From Cryptobacterium sp. CAG:338 (GTDB taxonomy: Bacteria > Actinomycetota > Coriobacteriia > Coriobacteriales > Eggerthellaceae), in contig FR896048.1 in assembly GCA_000435475.1 (NCBI GenBank), forward strand, positions 42,221 through 65,295: 23,075 nucleotides of DNA. The letters are read 5' to 3'. A program made the position numbers and the translations under genes. Positions 15,329 to 22,928 of the stretch are shown here, in pieces. Positions within the stretch are counted from its first letter, which is position 1. Every line of letters starts with the position of its first letter. Below the pieces are notes generated by a model, which saw only the letters and a program-made list of their open reading frames with translations, did not search any database and had not been told where the DNA came from.

Positions 15329-16028
15329 AAAGAGTTATTGTTCCTTGTTTGTTAATGAAGGTGTAGGTGCGTCCGTCATTAAGTGAAAGATTAAAGAGAC
15401 GACGTTGTGAATGTATTTTTTCGCAAGGCGACTTTTCAGTGGTTTTCGTAATCGAGAACATATGAATGCTTTGTACTTGCTTTCCAACGAGCCCCTTTAT
15501 CCTGCGATAGGCAAGCCAGTGAAGACATGAGTTTTCATTGGCTTGTTTGTTTTCGGCTGAATTATTTCTTGCTTCATAAACAGGAGCATTCGTGTCAAGA
15601 TATCCTGTCCACACATTTATATTCTTGTTGTCGTGATGGGGAGCAAGAACAACATCAATGGTTTCGAATCGCAACAAGAGGGGCGCTTCATTGACCCATC
15701 TGCCGTCATATCCTTCCCAGATACGTTGGATATCTACCAGGTAAGTTCCAGGCAGCCTTTTGAAGATTCGCTCATTCCAAACATCGGTGGTTTTATCGGC
15801 GCTTCTGTTGAATGAATTACCGAGAATTAAATGACCGTTTTCATAAAATGGACCGCTGTTTAGAGCACTAATGAAAGTCCGTTTGTGGGGAAGGATTGGT
15901 TCGGGGCAGGATAGTGCATTAAGGGCATTATTGAGATTTTGAGGAATAGGTATGTTGTCTGGGATGGTAGCTGCATTATTTGTGTTGCCGTAGAGCATTT
16001 TCATGGGAGATTCTTTAAGAGCAAACAT
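15321..16028 (-). CDS. Hypothetical protein of unknown function, 235 residues
   Basis: I do not recognise this protein. It has no signal peptide, no membrane segment and no obvious catalytic motif. It is rich in Asn, aromatic residues and charged residues. The middle (GHLILGNSFNRSADKT to WEGYDGRWVNEAPLLLRFETIDV) looks like a beta-rich fold. The end (LFNLSLNDGRTYTFINKQGTITL) also reads as paired beta strands with a turn at NDGR. The start is set at ATG 16028 by an excellent ribosome binding site, AGAAAGGAG on the minus strand (16043-16035), six bases upstream; an upstream ATG at 16073 would add 15 residues without one. It converges on the WYL regulator and diverges from feoAB. That arrangement gives no firm hint of function. 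Confidence 0.75.
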   Translation of the reverse strand: MFALKESPMKMLYGNTNNAATIPDNIPIPQNLNNALNALSCPEPILPHKRTFISALNSGPFYENGHLILGNSFNRSADKTTDVWNERIFKRLPGTYLVDIQRIWEGYDGRWVNEAPLLLRFETIDVVLAPHHDNKNINVWTGYLDTNAPVYEARNNSAENKQANENSCLHWLAYRRIKGLVGKQVQSIHMFSITKTTEKSPCEKIHSQRRLFNLSLNDGRTYTFINKQGTITLCI

Positions 16029-16127
16029 ACCGTACTCCTTTCTGGTAGAAGAGCTGCCTTTTTGTGGCGGCATCTATCTTTTTTGGTTGAGTTTTATTGC
16101 TGCTTTAGCTGTAGTCTAAAAAAATAA

Positions 16128-16155
16128 GGACTTATAGCTGTCCAATTATAGGGAC
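16128..16155. promoter_or_regulatory. Alternating GGAC/GTCC/GGAC motif in the feoAB upstream region
   Basis: GGAC (16128-16131), GTCC (16140-16143) and GGAC (16152-16155) occur at an exact 12-base period, each gap being eight bases, and TTATAG occurs at 16132-16137 and 16146-16151. Such alternating half-sites can mark a regulator site between the divergent hypothetical gene and feoAB. It does not look like a standard Fur or DtxR box, and may be chance. Confidence 0.25.
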
Positions 16156-16190
16156 ACCCATTTTTTACCCCTTTATCTCTAAGTCGATAA

Positions 16191-16210
16191 CGTTTACAAA
16201 CGGTTTGACA
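16191..16210 (+). promoter_or_regulatory. Inverted repeat and consensus -35 upstream of feoAB
   Basis: CGTTTACAAACG at 16191-16202 is a perfect inverted repeat (five-base arms, AC centre). It directly precedes TTGACA at 16205-16210, a perfect -35 hexamer. The -10 at normal spacing (about 16227-16234) is poor; TACAAT at 16241-16246 looks better but is 30 bases away. The dyad could be an operator on the feoAB promoter. Confidence 0.35.
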
Positions 16211-16248
16211 GTTATGCCAACGTAAAGGCCAATGCTTGGTTACAATGA

Positions 16249-18699
16249 ATGCTTGAAAAGACGAAGGAGGCTTTGCGTGCAGAGCGGTGTGTTTGCATGG
16301 TAAATCAGGCAACTCAAGAATCAACAAATCAAACAGCAGCAACTCTCGATAGGTTAGAGCCCGGAAAAGATGCAGTGATATCGGCAGTTAAGTGTACCGA
16401 CGTTTCGCTCCGTAAGCATATTTTAGATATGGGTCTCACTCCTGGGACGGAGGTTATGTTAGTAAAGCGCGCGCCTATGGGCGATCCGCTTGAGCTGAGA
16501 CTTCGTGGTTATGAGCTTACCTTGCGCAATGACGATGCATCGTTTATCGAGCTTGAAAATGTTCACGATGCGCACAATATTCCTCGTCCTAATCCTAAGC
16601 TTTCTTCGAGCCCTCATCCTGGTACGGGTGAGGCGGGCATATTTCATCCTCGAGGAGAGGGTCATCCGCTGCCTGCCAGCAAGACTCTTACCTTCGCATT
16701 GGCGGGCAATCAGAATTGCGGTAAAACAACACTGTTTAATCAGCTTACTGGCTCTAATCAACATGTTGGCAATTTTCCTGGTGTTACGGTAGGAAGAAAA
16801 GACGGGGTTATTCGCGGACATGAGAATACCTTGATTACAGATCTTCCTGGTATCTATTCTCTTTCTCCTTACACGGGTGAGGAGGTAGTTACGCGAGAGT
16901 TTATTCTTCAGGAAAAACCCAATGCAATAATCAATATTGTTGACGCTACCAATATTGAGCGTAATTTGTATCTCACTTTGCAGCTTATGGAATTGGATAT
17001 TCCTATAGTACTGGCGCTCAACATGATGGATGAAGTAGCAGCAAATGGGGGATCAATCGATATTAATGGTCTTGAGCGTCAGTTGGGCATTCCTGTTGTT
17101 CCCATTTCGGCTGCTAAGAATGAAGGCATTACTGAATTAGTCGAACATGCACTTCATATTGCGCGCTATCAAGAACGGCCTGGGCGTTTGGATTTTTGTC
17201 CGGCAGATGGACCCGATAAAGGAGCACTTCATCGTTGTATTCATGGGATTTCCCGTTTAATCGAAGACCATGCCCAACGAGCAGGTATTCCTCTTCGTTT
17301 TGCCGCTACGAAGCTTGTTGAAGATGATAATCTCGTCCGCGATGCTTTAGGGTTGGACATAAACGAAAAAGATGCCATTGAACATGTGGTTTCTCAAATG
17401 GAAGAAGAATCGGGTAGTGATCGCATGGCTGCTCTTGCTGATATGCGATTCAGTTTTATCGAAACCGTATGTGCTTCAACAGTGGTAAAGCCTCATGAAA
17501 GTAAGGAACATAAACGCAGCCAAGCAGCTGATCGCATTTTGACCGGTAAATATACAGCGCTGCCTGTATTTATAGGCATAATGGCAGTGGTATTTTGGCT
17601 TACCTTTGGTGTCTTAGGCCAAGGCTTATCTGACTTATTGGAACAAGGTATCGGATGGTTAACTGAGCTTGTTGATCAAGGACTTACCTTGTGGGAGGTA
17701 AATCCAGTAGTTCATTCCCTTATTATTGATGGAGTGTTTGCAGGAGTGGGAAGTGTTTTAAGCTTCCTGCCTATTATCGTAGTACTGTTCTTTTTCCTGT
17801 CTTTATTGGAAGATTCAGGATATATGGCACGCGTTGCCTTTGTGATGGATAAGCTACTTCGAAAACTCGGTCTTTCTGGGCGTAGCTTTGTACCGATGCT
17901 CATTGGGTTTGGATGTTCGGTTCCTGCCATTATGGCAACACGTACGTTGCCATCTGAGCGGGACCGTACCATGACCGTAATGCTTACTCCCTTTATGAGC
18001 TGTTCGGCTAAATTACCTATTTATGCGCTTTTTACGGCAGCATTTTTTCCCGAACAAGGGGCCTTAGTAATGATCGTGCTTTACCTGCTCGGTATGGTAA
18101 TTGGCGTTTTAGTAGCTTTAATTCTCAAGCATACTATGTTTAAAGGTGAACCTGTTCCTTTCGTAATGGAGCTACCCAACTATCGTCTTCCCTCAATGGG
18201 TAATATGCTTCGTTTAGTTTGGGAAAAAGCTAAAGATTTCCTTACTCGTGCGTTTACTATTATCTTCCTTGCTTCAGTGGTAATTTGGTTTTTGCAGATC
18301 TTCGATATCCGTTTTAATGTAGTTGCTGATTCTGCCGATAGTTTATTAGCATTATTAGGTGGTCTCATCGCTCCTATCTTTATGCCACTTGGTTTTGGAG
18401 ATTGGCAGGCATCAACGGCATTGATTACGGGATTTGCGGCAAAAGAAAGCGTCGTGAGCACTCTCACGGTTCTTTTGGGTGGATCGAGTGCTGCTTTAGC
18501 AAGTATGTTTACTCCTTTGACCGCTTTTACGTTTTTGGTCTTTGCTCTTTTATATACACCGTGTGTTGCTGCTATTGCTGCGGTAAGAAACGAACTAGGC
18601 GGCAAGCGTGCTATTGGAGTAGTGATTATGCAATGTGTGGTTGCCTGGGTAGTGGCGTTTATTGTTCACGCTATTGGTCTTGCTCTTGGCTTAAGTTAG
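16249..18699 (+). CDS. feoB: FeoA-FeoB fusion ferrous iron transporter
   Basis: FeoB imports Fe2+ across the inner membrane. Here an SH3-like FeoA domain (about residues 33-104) is fused to its N-terminus through a Pro/Gly/Ser-rich linker (about 111-144). The G domain shows GNQNCGKTT (153-161), DLPGIYSL, NMMD and SAAKNEG. The membrane part contains the Gate motifs GFGCSVPAIMATR and SCSAKLPIYALF, and TGFAAKES. The 816-residue length equals a FeoA plus a FeoB without the long cytoplasmic tail. The start is unclear: ATG 16249 has no ribosome binding site, ATG 16297 has only a weak GAGCGGTG, and a perfect AAGGAGG at 16264-16270 serves neither well. Iron-responsive control is expected, but no clear Fur/DtxR box is seen. 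No separate feoA or feoC lies nearby. Confidence 0.94.
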   Translation: MLEKTKEALRAERCVCMVNQATQESTNQTAATLDRLEPGKDAVISAVKCTDVSLRKHILDMGLTPGTEVMLVKRAPMGDPLELRLRGYELTLRNDDASFIELENVHDAHNIPRPNPKLSSSPHPGTGEAGIFHPRGEGHPLPASKTLTFALAGNQNCGKTTLFNQLTGSNQHVGNFPGVTVGRKDGVIRGHENTLITDLPGIYSLSPYTGEEVVTREFILQEKPNAIINIVDATNIERNLYLTLQLMELDIPIVLALNMMDEVAANGGSIDINGLERQLGIPVVPISAAKNEGITELVEHALHIARYQERPGRLDFCPADGPDKGALHRCIHGISRLIEDHAQRAGIPLRFAATKLVEDDNLVRDALGLDINEKDAIEHVVSQMEEESGSDRMAALADMRFSFIETVCASTVVKPHESKEHKRSQAADRILTGKYTALPVFIGIMAVVFWLTFGVLGQGLSDLLEQGIGWLTELVDQGLTLWEVNPVVHSLIIDGVFAGVGSVLSFLPIIVVLFFFLSLLEDSGYMARVAFVMDKLLRKLGLSGRSFVPMLIGFGCSVPAIMATRTLPSERDRTMTVMLTPFMSCSAKLPIYALFTAAFFPEQGALVMIVLYLLGMVIGVLVALILKHTMFKGEPVPFVMELPNYRLPSMGNMLRLVWEKAKDFLTRAFTIIFLASVVIWFLQIFDIRFNVVADSADSLLALLGGLIAPIFMPLGFGDWQASTALITGFAAKESVVSTLTVLLGGSSAALASMFTPLTAFTFLVFALLYTPCVAAIAAVRNELGGKRAIGVVIMQCVVAWVVAFIVHAIGLALGLS
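16277..16303 (+). CDS. Speculative 8-codon leader peptide upstream of feoAB
   Basis: GTG at 16277 stands six bases after the perfect AAGGAGG at 16264-16270 and opens a short frame encoding MQSGVFAW, then TAA at 16301-16303. It is out of frame with feoAB and its end overlaps the alternative feoAB start ATG at 16297, so it could couple translation to that start. It is very short and could be chance. Confidence 0.15.
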   Translation: MQSGVFAW

Positions 18700-18764
18700 T
18701 GTGCGCCTTGTGTTGTTCTTTTGTATCCGTACAAACGGCTAGCATGACACGGGTGAGGGAGTTC

Positions 18765-19853
18765 TTATAAAAAGAGGCTGCCTGATTGAGGAGCGTTTTG
18801 CCCGTGAGCTTTTAAGTGTTCTTTATATTTCTGATAATTTGACTCGCAAGGGAGCAAATCATAGGGCATGCAGTGCTTGATCATGTAGAAGAGTGCTAAC
18901 AAGGGGAAGGCAATAAAGCTTACTTGCAGCGCTCCTGCGATCACCACAAGCCGTAATCCGTAAAATACCATTCGCAGTATTCCGGATCGAGGCGCTGTTT
19001 CAAAGGACATTCGAACAAACTTCCCTCCTAACGTGCTGCCATGATGCAACCAAGGAAACACTCCTTGAGCGAAAAGGAAAGCAAGACAACCTACTACTAA
19101 TGAAACGTTTGTTGCTGCAGTTACTCCGTTGTTGCTATCAAATCCAAGAAGCGCATAGGCAACTTGCACTCCAACCCCTGCTGCAGTGGAAAGCGTAACA
19201 ACAAAGGTCATATCGAGGCAAAATGCTATAACGCGTCGAACGAAGCCTGGATTATGGGTAAGCGTTTTTTCCTGAACTATTCGGGATGGTAGTACTTTTT
19301 CGGAGGCAAGATAGAGTGCCCATCCCAATGCGGTACCTGAAGTATTCCAGAGAAGATCGCATACATCAAAAGTGCGGTAGGAATAGGGGTAGAGGAAGAA
19401 GAGTCCCGTTAATTGCGCTATTTCAATAAGGAGGGAAATAACAAGTCCTAAAAAGAGGGAGTGGAATAAAGGCGCACGGAGTAATCTTCCTGCTATAAAA
19501 CCAAGCGGAACAAAGAAAGCTATGTTAGCGAAAATTTGAGGTATGGCCCCGATACCATCTTTTGCAAGGTCGTTCAAAAAACCAAAAGGATTAAGCTGCG
19601 GGGCAATACCGTAGGTAATGCCTAGCCCGCTTTTACCTGAGGGAAGAGGATAAAGGGTAAAACAAACAAGCGAAAGGCCATAAAGAACCGAAAGATAAGC
19701 ACCTATAACCGTGTTAAGGTGCATTCGTCCATCGCGATGGTAAAGAAGTGCGATTAGGGGCACGCTCAAAACACCAGAGGCGAGTGGCCATAACGCTAAG
19801 GCAACGATGAAATTATCGCTGTAATTATTAATAAAATGTGCAGTCAGTTCCAT
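18765..19853 (-). CDS. VanZ-RDD fusion membrane protein
   Basis: The first 200 residues form a VanZ-like domain with about five membrane segments and the family marks NIAFFVPLGF, IEIAQLTG and RTFDVCDLLWNTSGTALGW. VanZ-family proteins are linked to glycopeptide (teicoplanin) tolerance, but most members have no proven role. The C-terminal part is an RDD domain: FVRRVIAFCLDM opens it, and GSTLGGKFVRM is the usual second motif; RDD proteins are proposed to move ions or small solutes. The ATG at 19853 is chosen because GGGGAG lies eight bases upstream. An in-frame GTG at 19886 would add 11 basic residues without a ribosome binding site. It faces feoAB across 65 bases and is divergent from the LysR gene, which makes it a possible LysR target. 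No vancomycin-resistance genes are nearby. Confidence 0.88.
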   Translation of the reverse strand: MELTAHFINNYSDNFIVALALWPLASGVLSVPLIALLYHRDGRMHLNTVIGAYLSVLYGLSLVCFTLYPLPSGKSGLGITYGIAPQLNPFGFLNDLAKDGIGAIPQIFANIAFFVPLGFIAGRLLRAPLFHSLFLGLVISLLIEIAQLTGLFFLYPYSYRTFDVCDLLWNTSGTALGWALYLASEKVLPSRIVQEKTLTHNPGFVRRVIAFCLDMTFVVTLSTAAGVGVQVAYALLGFDSNNGVTAATNVSLVVGCLAFLFAQGVFPWLHHGSTLGGKFVRMSFETAPRSGILRMVFYGLRLVVIAGALQVSFIAFPLLALFYMIKHCMPYDLLPCESNYQKYKEHLKAHGQNAPQSGSLFL

Positions 19854-19905
19854 GATCTTACTCCCCGCCTTTTTAACTTTGCTCACTTTTAATTATTCAA
19901 ATGAA

Positions 19906-19925
19906 CCTGTCAGCAACCTGACAGG
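19906..19925. promoter_or_regulatory. Inverted repeat in the VanZ-LysR divergent gap
   Basis: CCTGTCAG (19906-19913) and CTGACAGG (19918-19925) are perfect reverse complements around CAAC. The element lies 53 bases upstream of the VanZ-RDD ATG. It could be an operator, perhaps of the divergent LysR protein, or an RNA hairpin in the VanZ leader. The rest of this 285-base gap (to 20138) shows only small dyads such as CTTTC/GAAAG. Confidence 0.45.
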
Positions 19926-20138
19926 CCGCTAAAGCTTTCTCAACAATTGAAGGGGAAGTGAAACGTGGTGGGATTTAGTAATATGCAATAAGCCACACGA
20001 AGGGTGGTTCTTTGTTTGCGCATATCAAGTGATAATTCTGCTTAAACTTTAGTCTGAAGCGCGCATCTTTCGAGAAAGTTAGCTGTTTGCAATGGGTACA
20101 CTAAAACCATCTATGCGCTAGTTTTTCAAGGATTTGGA

Positions 20139-21062
20139 ATGGATATTCGTCAACTAACTTATTTTGTTTCGACGTACGAACATAATTCTTTTTCGGCTGC
20201 TGCAAAGGAATGCTGTGTTACGGTGCAGACTATTTCTAAAGCAATTAGTAACTTGGAACAAGATCTTAATAATGAGCTGTTATTTGTTCGGAAAAATAAT
20301 GGCGTAATTCCAACAGAGTTTGGTAGAGCGTTTTATCCAAAGGCAGTCGATGCTTTAAAGTCATTTGATTCAGCAGCGAGCTATATTGATGAATATCATG
20401 AACAGCGGCAACCTCATGAAGTTCTAACAATTAAGCTTTGTGTTCCAGACTTTCCGCGTAGCAGATCTATTTGTGTGAATATCAATAAACTGTTACAGGT
20501 TGTTACTCGAGATATAAAAGTGGAAACTCAGATTGCCACCTTTCCTCAAGGGATTAAAGCGCTCGATAGTCTTGAAGCAGATATGCTGGTTACTCTTGGT
20601 GAACCCGATACGAATGCTTATGATGTGGTTCGAGTGGGAGTAATGCCTACTGCTGTTGTTGTTACTGAAAATCACCCTTCGCTTAAGCGAGAATATGTTA
20701 CTCGCGAAGATCTGGAATCATTCCCTGTGATTTATGCAAACGATTTCGACATGGATCGGTCTGGTTCAATCGTTAATATGTATAAATCTGGGGGGTATGA
20801 TCTTCATTTGCATAAACCAAAAAATCCCTTCTCTTTTGCATTTACGCTTTTTAAAGATAAAGCTATGTGTTTAGTAATAGGAATTCCTGCTATTGTTCCA
20901 GAGGGACTGGGATTGGTTATGAAACAAATTGACCCAAACGATATGCTCCCTGTTCCTATTTGCCTGATAACAAGAAAAGGTTCTAAACCTCAGGGTTATA
21001 AGGCAGTTGAAACTTTCCTTCTCAATGATGGTCTCATGAAGGGATTTTCATCGTTTAAATAA
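20139..21062 (+). CDS. LysR family transcriptional regulator
   Basis: The 307-residue protein starts with the LysR winged helix-turn-helix (residues 3-60): MDIRQLTYFVSTYEHNSFSAAAKEC, then the recognition helix around TVQTISKAISNLEQDL. A linker helix and a two-lobed effector-binding domain (about 90-300) follow. The effector lobe is poorly conserved, so neither ligand nor target can be named. LysR proteins often control a divergent neighbour, here the VanZ-RDD gene, and their own promoter; the inverted repeat at 19906-19925 lies in the shared gap. AAGGA six bases before the ATG fixes the start. A weak AT-rich hairpin (TCTTTT/AAAAGA, 21070-21085) follows the stop. Confidence 0.93.
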   Translation: MDIRQLTYFVSTYEHNSFSAAAKECCVTVQTISKAISNLEQDLNNELLFVRKNNGVIPTEFGRAFYPKAVDALKSFDSAASYIDEYHEQRQPHEVLTIKLCVPDFPRSRSICVNINKLLQVVTRDIKVETQIATFPQGIKALDSLEADMLVTLGEPDTNAYDVVRVGVMPTAVVVTENHPSLKREYVTREDLESFPVIYANDFDMDRSGSIVNMYKSGGYDLHLHKPKNPFSFAFTLFKDKAMCLVIGIPAIVPEGLGLVMKQIDPNDMLPVPICLITRKGSKPQGYKAVETFLLNDGLMKGFSSFK

Positions 21063-21294
21063 GCCTGTATCTTTTTCTGAAAAGAGGATATTTTAGGGTT
21101 TGGTTTGCTACGGCTATTTACAGGTAATGGCGCGTAGTATCTTGCGTGGTTCGTATACAATAGAGAAGGTTTGTGCCCTTGATGTGTTCTGTTGTATAGA
21201 ATTATGCGTAATCGGACACGATGCGATTGCTTAGAGAATTCATCTTGCAGGCAAGGGCAAAGTCACTTTGTGATACTGGCAAGTGAGGTATGTA

Positions 21295-22830
21295 ATGTCT
21301 GAAACTTCTGAAGATAAACGTGCTCCTTTTGGATACTGTACCCAGTGCGGAGAACCTTTACAGGTAAATGCGAAGTTTTGCGTTCATTGCGGTGCTCCTA
21401 CTACAGACGATCAGGATAATAATGAAAGCAATTCTGATGAAGCTCTGCCAAACTCAAATGATCCCTCATCTGATTTAGCTGAAGGAAATAGTGAGGATGG
21501 GGCAACCAATAAGATTTCTGTAGATGAAGTTATTGCTGCTGAGCAGGCAGCTGAGCGCTCCGTTGAAGAGACAAGCCGCATTTCTTCGGTAGCTGATTCT
21601 CCTACTGTGCCTCAGTCTGGGTTGATTCAAGATGAGGCCACTACACGTATACCAATCTCAGATCAACCACCCTTGCAGTATCAGGCTGGTCAGGCGAGCC
21701 GATCACCTTTTACTCCTGGCGATACCGCAGAACTTCCCGTGGCGGAAACTCTACGACAGACAGCTCATCAAGGGGTTTCTTATTCTGCTGAAGATCCAAA
21801 GGCTACTAAATCAGTAAAAGGGAAAACTATAGCTATTATTGCAGGAATTGTAGTAGCTCTTATTGCTCTTGCGATTGTTTTAGCAGTTTTTGTCTTTGGG
21901 GTAGGTCAGCCCTCTCAAGAAGCAACAGATTCGCCTGAGCAAACTTCTTCTCAGCAGGAAATCGTCGTGGAATTGACAGATACGTATTCCACTCAATTTG
22001 CGACAGAAAATTCGATTACGTATCCAACCTTTAGTTTTAAATATCCCAGCTCATGGTCTTTAACCGAAGAGTTAGTTACGGCTCGCGGAGAGACGGTTGA
22101 GCTTACGAGCAGCGATGGTGCGGTAATACAATACGAACAACGCGCTCAAAGTACAAGTTCAGCTGACTCTGTGTCATTAGAAGACATGGAAAAGGTTGCG
22201 GATGCTTCCTTTGTGCCAACAGCGGTTCAGGGCAGTGATTATTCTGATCTTGGACAGTTCATTGTGGCAAAGGGCACTCTTAACGTTAATGGCAGGAGTG
22301 AGGGTACTTGCTATGCGCTAGTTCCTGCTTCAGCGATGCATAGCACTATGGATCTTGATCTCCGCTGTGGGGTTCCAGGATTCTGGTATGCCTCTACTAT
22401 TACCTTTACCTGCCAGCCTTCTGAGGGAATTAGCGAGCAGACCACACAAGAGATTATTGCCATTCTTGCAAGTTTCACTGAATCGAATGCTGCCGCTCAG
22501 CCTGAAGATGAAAATGCTGATAACAATGAAGTAACTACTATTACAGATGATTACGTATTACCCGATAGTAGCTCGCGCACGTATTCTGAAAGTGAATTAA
22601 GAGAGCTAACTAATTATGAGCTCTACATTGCACGAAATGAGATTTTCGCTCGACATGGACGCATGTTCAACAACGAGGATCTGCAAGCTTACTTTGGCTC
22701 TAAAGATTGGTATCACCCCACAGTAGCAGCAGATGATTTTGATGAGTCAGTTTTCAATTCGAGCGAAAAACAGAATATTGAAACCATGGCTAAGATCGAA
22801 AACGAACGTGGTTCTCAGTTTATTAGCTAA
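21295..22830 (+). CDS. Zinc-ribbon, single-pass membrane protein with a YARHG domain
   Basis: The 511-residue protein has an N-terminal zinc ribbon with Cys15, 18, 29 and 32 (CTQC, CVHC), then an acidic, Ser/Thr/Gln-rich linker. One membrane helix lies at about 177-204, followed by an external part. The external region includes a mixed beta domain (about 225-400), a second acidic linker, and a C-terminal YARHG domain (about 435-500) with YIARNEIFARHGRMF and DWYHP. The zinc ribbon would face the cytoplasm and the YARHG domain the cell surface. YARHG domains are common in surface proteins of gut and oral bacteria, with no known activity. The start is put at ATG 21295, five bases after GAGGT; GTG 21283 would add four residues. 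TTGTGC (21171-21176) and TATAGA (21195-21200), 18 apart, may be its promoter. Confidence 0.88.
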   Translation: MSETSEDKRAPFGYCTQCGEPLQVNAKFCVHCGAPTTDDQDNNESNSDEALPNSNDPSSDLAEGNSEDGATNKISVDEVIAAEQAAERSVEETSRISSVADSPTVPQSGLIQDEATTRIPISDQPPLQYQAGQASRSPFTPGDTAELPVAETLRQTAHQGVSYSAEDPKATKSVKGKTIAIIAGIVVALIALAIVLAVFVFGVGQPSQEATDSPEQTSSQQEIVVELTDTYSTQFATENSITYPTFSFKYPSSWSLTEELVTARGETVELTSSDGAVIQYEQRAQSTSSADSVSLEDMEKVADASFVPTAVQGSDYSDLGQFIVAKGTLNVNGRSEGTCYALVPASAMHSTMDLDLRCGVPGFWYASTITFTCQPSEGISEQTTQEIIAILASFTESNAAAQPEDENADNNEVTTITDDYVLPDSSSRTYSESELRELTNYELYIARNEIFARHGRMFNNEDLQAYFGSKDWYHPTVAADDFDESVFNSSEKQNIETMAKIENERGSQFIS

Positions 22831-22852
22831 GAACCAATCAAAGATTATCTTG

Positions 22853-22894
22853 CAGGGCGCCTGACAGTAAGTACTTTACAGGGCATCCGACAGT
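22853..22894. repeat. Pair of 16-base direct repeats upstream of the Ogt gene
   Basis: CAGGGCGCCTGACAGT (22853-22868) and CAGGGCATCCGACAGT (22879-22894) match at 13 of 16 positions with a 26-base period. They lie between the YARHG gene stop (22830) and the Ogt start (22929). The 7-mer CTGACAG also occurs in the inverted repeat at 19906-19925. They could be paired regulator sites. Confidence 0.6.
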
Positions 22895-22928
22895 CTTTGA
22901 AAGTAAATAATTGAGGTGTAGGCGCAGC

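Noticed and set aside
16028..16073. Upstream ATG at 16073 as the start of the hypothetical gene
   Set aside because: It has no ribosome binding site, while ATG 16028 has AGAAAGGAG at ideal spacing.
16128..16210. A Fur or DtxR box upstream of feoAB
   Set aside because: Neither the Fur 19-base inverted repeat nor the DtxR TTAGGTTAG-type pattern could be matched; only unrelated dyads are present.
18720..18735. TTTGTA/TACAAA hairpin as the feoAB terminator
   Set aside because: The stem has only six mostly A-T pairs, the loop is TCCG, and no T-run follows on either strand.
18402..18770. A cysteine-rich 122-residue frame overlapping the end of feoB
   Set aside because: It is the shifted frame of a membrane-protein coding region; the Cys/Tyr-rich composition is an artefact of that shift.
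18765..19853. The VanZ-like gene as a glycopeptide resistance determinant
   Set aside because: No vanHAX, vanY or two-component genes lie nearby. VanZ-family domains are widespread, and the fused RDD domain points to another role.
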